A stretch of DNA of 6,074 nucleotides. Source: an uncultured Rubrivivax sp. Its GTDB lineage: Bacteria; Pseudomonadota; Gammaproteobacteria; Burkholderiales; Burkholderiaceae_C. The DNA is taken from contig CALBTN010000139.1 in assembly GCA_937967345.1 (NCBI GenBank), positions 1 through 6,074 of the forward strand, given 5' to 3'. This document shows, in pieces, positions 1-4,517 of this stretch. Positions within the stretch are counted from its first letter, which is position 1, and each line of letters begins with the position of its first letter. The position numbers and the translations under genes were made by a program. The notes under the pieces were generated by a model, which searched no databases, had not been told where the DNA came from, and saw only the letters and a program-made list of their open reading frames with translations.

Positions 1-49
1 ACCATGCCCACGCTGGGCTGTCGGGGTTATCCCAAATATTCACAAGCTC
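1..49. other. Window edge downstream of modE, no feature seen
   Basis: This stretch follows the modE stop codon (50-52, minus strand) and is somewhat AT-richer than its surroundings, including CCAAATATTCAC at 32-43. No hairpin with a T-run, open reading frame or palindrome is convincing here. The next gene to the left cannot be seen. Confidence 0.4.
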
Positions 50-811
50 TCAGCCCGCCAGCGCCACCACCACCGCGCTTTCGTCGAGCACGGCGGCGGC
101 GCGACTGCCGGCACGCAGACGATTGGGCCGCGCGGCGAACCCCACCAGCTGCATGCCGCCGGCCAGCGTGACGCTCAGCTCGTCGCGCTGCACGCCACGC
201 GAGACGCGCAGCACGCGCCCCGCGAGCAGGTTCACACCCGCGTCAGGGTGGGCGTCGGGCTCGAACGGCTGCACGCGCACCGCGGTGGCCTTGCACAACG
301 CCAAGACCGCCTGACCCGACGACAGGCCCAGCAGCTCGGCACTTTCGCGCGTGATCAGCGAGGCCAGTTCGCCGCCGCCGGCCAACGCCAGCAGCACGCG
401 CACCATCGGATCGCGTGCGCCGGCGCTTTCCAGTCGCGCCACGGTGCAGCGCAGGTGGTTGCGCATGCTGGTGCGCGGGCCGCCCAGCAGTCGCGCCGAC
501 GGGTCATTGAAGCGCGCCAGCACGTCACGGCGCGCGGCGTCCATCTGGCCGGCGGCTTCCAGCAGCCGCGCCCCGGCCGTCGTCAGGCGCGCGCCACCGC
601 CGCCGGCGCCGCCCACGCTGCTATCCACCAACGGCTCGCCGGCCAGGTTGGTCAGGGTATGGATGGCCTGCCAGGCCGCCTTGTAGCTGATGCCCGCCAC
701 GCGCGCGGCCTGCGAGATGGAGCCGTGCAGCGCCACCAGGTGCAGGATCTCGAGGCGCTTGTCGGCCTGGGCATAGCCCATCGCCCGCGCCGACAACGCC
801 CGCTCGCCCAT
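50..811 (-). CDS. modE: ModE-family molybdate-responsive transcriptional regulator
   Basis: Cytoplasmic one-component regulator that binds molybdate (or tungstate) and then DNA; E. coli ModE represses molybdate uptake and activates some molybdoenzyme operons. The 253-residue product is close to the 262 of E. coli ModE. Residues 19-63 form the winged helix-turn-helix, with the typical GSISQAARVAGISYKAAW stretch (30-47), and the wing has the glycine-rich GGAGGGGARLT (67-77). Two Mop/TOBE domains follow, at about 119-181 and 195-252. By recalled alignment to E. coli, the oxyanion ligands are kept: Ser115 and Arg117 in TSMRN (Ser126/Arg128 in E. coli), Ser157, and Lys174 (Lys183). The ATG at 811 was chosen because it gives family length; ATG 781 or GTG 850 are alternatives, and none has a clear Shine-Dalgarno sequence. 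It lies 82 bases after the lipoprotein gene on the same strand, so it is probably co-transcribed and perhaps autoregulated. No molybdate transporter gene is visible. The family call is firm; the exact start is not. Confidence 0.93.
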   Translation of the reverse strand: MGERALSARAMGYAQADKRLEILHLVALHGSISQAARVAGISYKAAWQAIHTLTNLAGEPLVDSSVGGAGGGGARLTTAGARLLEAAGQMDAARRDVLARFNDPSARLLGGPRTSMRNHLRCTVARLESAGARDPMVRVLLALAGGGELASLITRESAELLGLSSGQAVLALCKATAVRVQPFEPDAHPDAGVNLLAGRVLRVSRGVQRDELSVTLAGGMQLVGFAARPNRLRAGSRAAAVLDESAVVVALAG

Positions 812-893
812 GGCGGTGATTGTGTGGCAGGCGCCATCGGCGGCACCCACACGCCGCGTTGCCGCGATGCTGGCGGCATGAACGCACGACGCG

Positions 894-1862
894 TCAGTCG
901 ATCGGCACGATGCGGATGCGCGACGGATCGCCGGTCTGTGCACCGGCATCGACGACGAACAGCCGGCGATGGCGCTCGTCCAGCGCGACGCCGCGCACGC
1001 GGCCCCAGCCGGTGGCCAGCGTGCGCACCTCGCCCCTGGGGTTGACCTGGTACAGCGAGCCGCCGCTGCCACCGAAGTACAGCGTGCCGTCGGACGCAGC
1101 GGTCATCAAGTCCAGTTGGTCGCTGGTGAGAAACGCGGAGACCACGCGCGCATCGGCCGCCGTCGCGGGCCGCGCGCGCACTGCAGCCAGCGAGAAGACC
1201 AGCAGCTGTGCCGTGTTCTGGTCGGTGACGAACAGTTGGTCGCCCACCACCGCCAGCCCGGCCGGCTTGCCCAGCCCGGTGATCAACTCACGCTCGCTGC
1301 CCTGACCGCCCTGCACGCTCAGCTCGCTGATGGTGCCGGTGGCGCCGCCGGCACGGCCGCCGCGGAACCAGCCGACCAGAAGCTTGGCGTCCGGCGTGCG
1401 CGCAAGGCCGATGCGCCGGCGCTGCGGGTCAAGCCCGTTCAAGTCGTAGGCGGCGCCCGTCCCCGGCACCACCACCACGGCGCCGTGCTGGCCGAAGCCG
1501 AAGCGCGTGACGTAGAAGGTGCCAGCCGCATCGCGCGTGAGCTGTCCGAGGTTGGCTCCGCTGGCCGGCGGCGGCGTCAGCGTGGCGGCCACGCTGAAGC
1601 CCTGCTGGCCGTCCCAGGCCTTGATCGCGTTGACATCGTCGTCGCCCAGGTACAGGCGCGACTCGGCGCTGTCCCAGTACAAGCCGTTGAGCTTGGCGGT
1701 GATCGGGATTTCGGTCGGGCCGCGGTCGACGATGGCGTCATCGTCACCGCCGCAGGCGCTGAGCGACAGCAGCGCCACCAGCGCGCCGGCCCACAGCACA
1801 CGCGCCGTGCGGGTCCACGGCGCGGGGCCGCATGCGGGTTGGAGAAGGGTGCGGATAGTCAT
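894..1862 (-). CDS. Putative lipoprotein with NHL/SMP-30-like beta-propeller
   Basis: Predicted 322-residue exported lipoprotein of unknown function. A basic N-terminus (Arg4, Arg18, Arg21) and hydrophobic stretch (22-36) lead to a clear lipobox, LSAC, with lipidated Cys37. The residue after Cys is Gly rather than Asp, which favours the outer membrane. The mature N-terminus is a short acidic linker (GGDDDAIVDRG). The rest repeats a 'hydrophobic-L-x-hydrophobic' strand pattern about six times, for example LNGLYWD (58-64), LTRDAAGTFYVTRFG (108-122), RIGLARTPDAKLLVGW (150-165), PAGLAVVGDQLFVTD (200-214), DLMTAASDGTLYFGG (251-265) and RGVALDERHRRLFVVD (290-305). This is typical of NHL or SMP-30-like propellers. 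No Cys follows Cys37 and no catalytic motif was recognised. The ATG at 1862 is preceded by GAGG (1868-1871) with 5-base spacing. It is first in the minus transcript, ahead of modE, and diverges from the di-heme enzyme gene, which suggests a shared regulator and perhaps a shared process. It could serve as a scaffold or binding protein; the function is not established. Confidence 0.88.
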   Translation of the reverse strand: MTIRTLLQPACGPAPWTRTARVLWAGALVALLSLSACGGDDDAIVDRGPTEIPITAKLNGLYWDSAESRLYLGDDDVNAIKAWDGQQGFSVAATLTPPPASGANLGQLTRDAAGTFYVTRFGFGQHGAVVVVPGTGAAYDLNGLDPQRRRIGLARTPDAKLLVGWFRGGRAGGATGTISELSVQGGQGSERELITGLGKPAGLAVVGDQLFVTDQNTAQLLVFSLAAVRARPATAADARVVSAFLTSDQLDLMTAASDGTLYFGGSGGSLYQVNPRGEVRTLATGWGRVRGVALDERHRRLFVVDAGAQTGDPSRIRIVPID

Positions 1863-1907
1863 GTCAGCCTCGTCGATCGAAGAGCGGAAGAAGAAAGAGG
1901 TGTCGAA

Positions 1908-1934
1908 CTCGTTATTCTATTGATGAATAGCGAT
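1908..1934. promoter_or_regulatory. Probable ModE operator in divergent promoter region
   Basis: An AT-rich imperfect palindrome in a GC-rich background. The left arm TCGTTATTC (1909-1917) and right arm GAATAGCGA (1925-1933) are complementary at 8 of 9 positions around the 7-base centre TATTGAT. Read on the minus strand, it begins ATCGCTAT and ends ATAACGAG. From memory, the E. coli ModE box is about ATCGCTATATA, a 6-7 base spacer, then TATATAACGAT; the outer parts of both halves match well and the inner TATA parts do not. It sits 33 bases upstream of the di-heme enzyme ATG and 46 bases upstream of the lipoprotein ATG, with modE itself in the lipoprotein transcript. Binding is inferred from similarity and context. 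Confidence 0.7.
1914..1919 (-). promoter_or_regulatory. Candidate -10 element for lipoprotein-modE transcript
   Basis: On the minus strand this reads TAGAAT, 5 of 6 matches to the sigma-70 TATAAT box, about 50 bases upstream of the lipoprotein start. It lies inside the palindrome, so a bound regulator would block it. No convincing -35 box was found at 16-18 bases, so an activator-dependent or weak promoter, or a chance match, are all possible. Confidence 0.3.
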
Positions 1935-1966
1935 CCCTCTACCACCGACGACGAAGGCTCCACACC

Positions 1967-3181
1967 ATGCACGCAGCCACGCCACGACCCCACTCCCGCA
2001 TCCGCCGCGCCGCCTTGTGCGCGCTGGCCGCGACGCTGGCCGCCAGTGCCTGCGGCGGCTCGGACGGTGTCGTCGACTCGACCGGCTCAGGCGGGCCCGG
2101 GAACACCGGCACCCCGCCGAGCGCTCCCTGGACCTGGGAGCTGCCCGCCGGCTTCGCGCCCCCGCGGGTGCCGACCGACAACCCGATGAACGCGGCCAAG
2201 GTCGAGCTGGGCCGGCAGCTGTTCTTCGACACCCGGCTGTCGGGCAACGGCACGCTGGCGTGCGCCAGCTGCCACGCGCCGGAACGCGCGTTCGCCGAGA
2301 ACCGCGCGCTCGGGCGCGGCTCGACCGGGCAGAACCACCCGCGCAACACGCCGACGCTGATCAACGCGGCCTACCAGGTCACGCTGGACTGGGCCAACCC
2401 GGCGCCGCGCACGCTGGAGCAGCAGATGCGCACGCCGCTGTTCGGCACGAACCCGATCGAGATGGGCGTCAACGACGACAACCGCGAACAGATCATCGAG
2501 CGGCTGCGCACGCACGCCGAGTACCCCGGGCGCTTCGCCGCCGCCTTCGCCGGCGAGGCAGCCCCGCTGCATTGGGACAACATCATCAAGGCAATCGCCG
2601 CGTTCGAGCGCACGCTGGTATCGGCCGGCAGCCGCTGGGACCAGGCACGCGCTGGCCAGATCACGTTGGAGCCGGCCGAACAGCGCGGCGAGCAACTGTT
2701 CTTCGGCACGCAGGCGCTGTGCGCGCAGTGCCACGGCGGGCCCAACCTGGGTGGCGCCTTCGTCGACAGCACACAACGCGTGGGCGAGCCGGCGTTCCAC
2801 AACATCGGCTTGTTCAACATCGGCGGCAGCGGTGCGTATCCGGCGCCGAACCGCGGCCTGCTCGAATTCACTGGCCGAGCCGAGGACATGGGCAGGTTCC
2901 GCGCCCCGAGCCTGCGCAACGTCGAGCTCACCGCGCCGTACTTCCACGATGGCAGCGTTGCGACGCTGGAAGGCGCGCTCGACATCCACGCCGCTGGCGG
3001 ACGCGACATGGGCCCCGGGCTGTACGCCGGCGACGGCCGCCGCAACCCCTTCAAGGATCCGCTGATCGACCGCATCCGCATCGACGCGCTGGACAAGGCA
3101 GACCTGATCGCGTTCCTGAAAACGCTGAGCGACACCGGCGTGGCCAGGAATCCGCGATTTGCCGACCCTGCCGTGAACTGA
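1967..3181 (+). CDS. Di-heme c-type cytochrome enzyme, MauG/CcpA superfamily, MbnH (MXAN_0977)-like
   Basis: Predicted periplasmic di-heme oxidase of 404 residues. Superfamily members reduce hydrogen peroxide or use high-valent heme iron to oxidise a partner protein; MbnH-type members turn a tryptophan of the copper protein MbnP into kynurenine. Two heme c sites are visible: CASCH (99-103) and CAQCH (252-256). Other landmarks are DNPMNAAKVELGRQLFFD (71-88), the LDWANP segment (140-145) whose Trp142 is a candidate electron-bridging residue, NPIEMG with probable catalytic Glu165, and the C-terminal FRAPSLRNVELTAPYFHDGS (311-330). The DNPM, HPRN and WANP pattern is what points to the MbnH-like group rather than classical peroxidases. 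The N-terminus has RIRR, a hydrophobic stretch and Cys29 (AASACGG), a weak lipobox, so it may be a lipoprotein. The ATG at 1967 follows GAAGG (1953-1957) with 9-base spacing. The residue expected to be a Tyr heme ligand appears to be His341. It diverges from the lipoprotein-modE unit over a ModE-like operator. The superfamily is certain; the subgroup is likely. Confidence 0.9.
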   Translation: MHAATPRPHSRIRRAALCALAATLAASACGGSDGVVDSTGSGGPGNTGTPPSAPWTWELPAGFAPPRVPTDNPMNAAKVELGRQLFFDTRLSGNGTLACASCHAPERAFAENRALGRGSTGQNHPRNTPTLINAAYQVTLDWANPAPRTLEQQMRTPLFGTNPIEMGVNDDNREQIIERLRTHAEYPGRFAAAFAGEAAPLHWDNIIKAIAAFERTLVSAGSRWDQARAGQITLEPAEQRGEQLFFGTQALCAQCHGGPNLGGAFVDSTQRVGEPAFHNIGLFNIGGSGAYPAPNRGLLEFTGRAEDMGRFRAPSLRNVELTAPYFHDGSVATLEGALDIHAAGGRDMGPGLYAGDGRRNPFKDPLIDRIRIDALDKADLIAFLKTLSDTGVARNPRFADPAVN

Positions 3182-3271
3182 GAGTGACCGCCCTGCACGG
3201 TCGCACCGACACCGCTCGACGCGGCTGGCGCAGACCTCGACGCCGCATTGGCGGAACTACCCGCCTGACGC

Positions 3272-3286
3272 GCGCAGGCGCTGCGC
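3272..3286 (+). other. Short GC-rich hairpin upstream of TAXI receptor gene
   Basis: GCGCAG (3272-3277) and CTGCGC (3281-3286) are perfect complements around a 3-base loop. It lies in the 148-base gap between the di-heme enzyme and the TAXI receptor, 43 bases before the ATG. No T-run follows, so it is not a standard intrinsic terminator. A weaker 5-bp hairpin, GACCG/CGGTC (3186-3202), sits just after the di-heme stop codon. No clear sigma-70 promoter was found in this gap. In DNA this GC-rich, either hairpin could be chance. Confidence 0.25.
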
Positions 3287-3329
3287 TATCGTCGCCGCTC
3301 CTCGAACCCCCGTTGTTGGAGCCGCAGAC

Positions 3330-4319
3330 ATGAGCACGAGTCTTGCCCCGTTGCGCACCCGATTGGCCTTGGCCGCGTCGGCGCTGGCGCTGGCGCTGCC
3401 CTGGACCCCCGCGGCCGCGCAGCAGAAGTTCGTCACCATCGGCACCGGCGGCGTCACCGGCGTGTACTACGCGGCTGGCGGCGCGATCTGCCGGCTGGTC
3501 AACAAGGACCGCGCCAAGCACGGCATCCGCTGCTCGGTGGAATCCACCGGCGGCTCGGTGTTCAACGTCAACACCATCAAGTCCGGCGAGCTCGACCTGG
3601 GCTTCGCCCAAAGCGACGTGCAGTACAACGCCTACAAGGGCCTGGGCGCGTTCAAGGATGCCGGCGCGTGGACTGACGAGCGCGCGGTGTTCTCGGTGCA
3701 CCCCGAGCCCTTCACCGTGGTGGCGCGCAAGGACGCCGGCATCAAGGAGTTCACCGACTTCAAGGGCAAGCGCTTCAACGTCGGCAACCCCGGCTCGGGC
3801 ACGCGCGCGTCGATGGAAGAGCTGCTCGAGCGCATGGGCTGGAAGCTCAGCACCTTCTCGCTGGCGTCGGAGCTGAAGGCCGACGAGCACGGCCCCGCGC
3901 TGTGCGACGGCAAGATCGACGGCTTCTTCTACGGCGTGGGCCACCCGTCGGCCAACATCCAGGACCCGACCACCTCCTGCGGCGCCAAGCTGGTGCCGCT
4001 GACCGGGCGCGTGATCGACAAGCTGGTCGAGGACAAGCCCTATTACGCCAAGGCGGTGATCCCGGCCGGTCTGTACCCGAACAACCCCGAGGCCACGCAA
4101 ACCTACGGCGTACTGGCCACGGTGGTGTCGTCGGCCAAGGTGCCGGCCGATACGGTGTACGTGGTGGTCAAGGCGGTGTTCGACAACTTCGACGAGTTCA
4201 AGAAGCTGCACCCGGCGCTGGCACATCTGAAGCCCGAGAACATGATCCGCGACGGCCTGTCGGCACCGCTGCACGAAGGCGCGCTGCGCTACTACAAGGA
4301 AAAGGGCTGGATCAAGTAG
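3330..4319 (+). CDS. TAXI-family TRAP transporter solute-binding receptor
   Basis: Periplasmic receptor of a TRAP-TAXI transporter; it captures the solute and hands it to the membrane permease encoded next. The 329-residue length fits the family. Residues 1-30 are a cleavable signal peptide: Arg9 and Arg11, an Ala/Leu core, then TPAAA before QQ. The mature protein opens with the TAXI pattern VTIGTGGVTGVYYAAGGAIC (35-54), then CSVESTGGSVFNVNTIKSG (68-86) and LGFAQSD (90-96). The ligand-site segment FKGKRFNVGNPGSGTRASME (144-163) and LCDGKIDGFFYGVGHPSANI (191-210) follow. Four mature Cys (54, 68, 192, 217) could form two disulfides. The ATG at 3330 follows GGAG (3318-3321) with 8-base spacing. 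The fused permease starts 198 bases downstream, so the two form an operon or at least a functional pair. Known TAXI proteins bind dicarboxylates or amino acids such as glutamate; the substrate here is unknown. There is no evidence of a link to molybdate. Confidence 0.95.
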   Translation: MSTSLAPLRTRLALAASALALALPWTPAAAQQKFVTIGTGGVTGVYYAAGGAICRLVNKDRAKHGIRCSVESTGGSVFNVNTIKSGELDLGFAQSDVQYNAYKGLGAFKDAGAWTDERAVFSVHPEPFTVVARKDAGIKEFTDFKGKRFNVGNPGSGTRASMEELLERMGWKLSTFSLASELKADEHGPALCDGKIDGFFYGVGHPSANIQDPTTSCGAKLVPLTGRVIDKLVEDKPYYAKAVIPAGLYPNNPEATQTYGVLATVVSSAKVPADTVYVVVKAVFDNFDEFKKLHPALAHLKPENMIRDGLSAPLHEGALRYYKEKGWIK

Positions 4320-4362
4320 GGTGCGGGCACCATCCGCTGCGCGGCAAGACACCCTCACCCCT

Positions 4363-4389
4363 GCCCTGTCCCGCCCGGCGGGACAGGGC
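4363..4389 (+). terminator. Strong hairpin after TAXI receptor gene (possible attenuator)
   Basis: A perfect 12-bp stem, GCCCTGTCCCGC (4363-4374) with GCGGGACAGGGC (4378-4389), and a 3-base loop, starting 43 bases after the receptor stop codon. The downstream bases are GCAATCC rather than a T-run, so it is more likely an mRNA-end stabiliser or partial stop than a full intrinsic terminator. It is the left unit of the inverted repeat pair. Confidence 0.4.
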
Positions 4390-4432
4390 GCAATCCAAGA
4401 TCACCGCCGCCGCAGCAGGCTGCAATGGCTGC

Positions 4433-4460
4433 CCCTGTCCCCCGGCCACCGGGGACAGGG
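4433..4460 (+). terminator. Second hairpin before fused permease gene
   Basis: CCCTGT (4433-4438) pairs with ACAGGG (4455-4460), and CCCCGG (4440-4445) pairs with CCGGGG (4449-4454), giving a 12-bp stem with C4439 bulged and loop CCA. TTGGGG follows, not a T-run, so intrinsic termination is unlikely. It is the right unit of the inverted repeat pair and lies 57 bases before the permease start codon. Confidence 0.35.
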
Positions 4461-4517
4461 TTGGGGTGAGGGGGCAAGCGCGCCACGGCCCACCCCATCC
4501 GCCAACCCAGCCATCCC

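Larger units (their letters stand above)
4352..4472. repeat. Inverted pair of REP-like hairpin units between TAXI receptor and permease genes
   Basis: The outer left arm is CCCTCACCCC (4352-4361), two bases, then CCCTGTCCC (4364-4372). The outer right arm is GGGACAGGG (4452-4460), two bases, then GGGGTGAGGG (4463-4472). These arms are exact complements except at the two spacer positions. Each side also folds on its own, so the element is two copies of one unit (a GGGTGAGG-type tail plus a hairpin) facing opposite ways with about 40 bases between. This resembles paired REP/BIME elements. Similar CCCTCACCCC-CCCT hairpins are, from memory, scattered between genes in many Proteobacteria. It may stabilise the receptor mRNA end or reduce read-through into the permease, which would favour more receptor than permease. 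Confidence 0.8.

Noticed and set aside
812..1072. N-terminal extension of modE to the ATG at 1072 (340 residues)
   Set aside because: The extra 87 residues overlap the end of the lipoprotein gene, are Ala/Arg-rich without a fold, and precede the normal ModE N-terminus; the product from 811 has family length.
1873..1880. TCGATCGA perfect 8-bp palindrome near the lipoprotein start, as a second operator
   Set aside because: It is short, of a composition common by chance in this GC-rich DNA, does not resemble a ModE box, and has no second copy in the intergenic region.
969..2189. 406-codon plus-strand open frame across the lipoprotein gene and divergent promoter
   Set aside because: It is antisense to the propeller lipoprotein, runs through the palindrome and into the di-heme gene in another frame, and its product is Ala/Arg/Gln/His-rich low-complexity sequence with no domain, as expected of a GC-rich shadow frame.
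2017..3333. 438-codon plus-strand open frame overlapping the di-heme enzyme
   Set aside because: It is out of frame with the two CXXCH sites, and the product is Arg/Ala/Pro/His-rich with no recognisable fold; the overlapping frame has clear family motifs.
3051..4358. 435-codon minus-strand open frame antisense to the TAXI receptor
   Set aside because: The plus-strand TAXI frame has a signal peptide, a ribosome binding site and family motifs throughout; the antisense product is compositionally biased and has no matching motifs.
4363..4389. Classical rho-independent terminator ending the receptor transcript
   Set aside because: The stem is strong, but no T-run follows and the permease of the same transporter lies downstream, so it is reported only as a repeat or possible attenuator.
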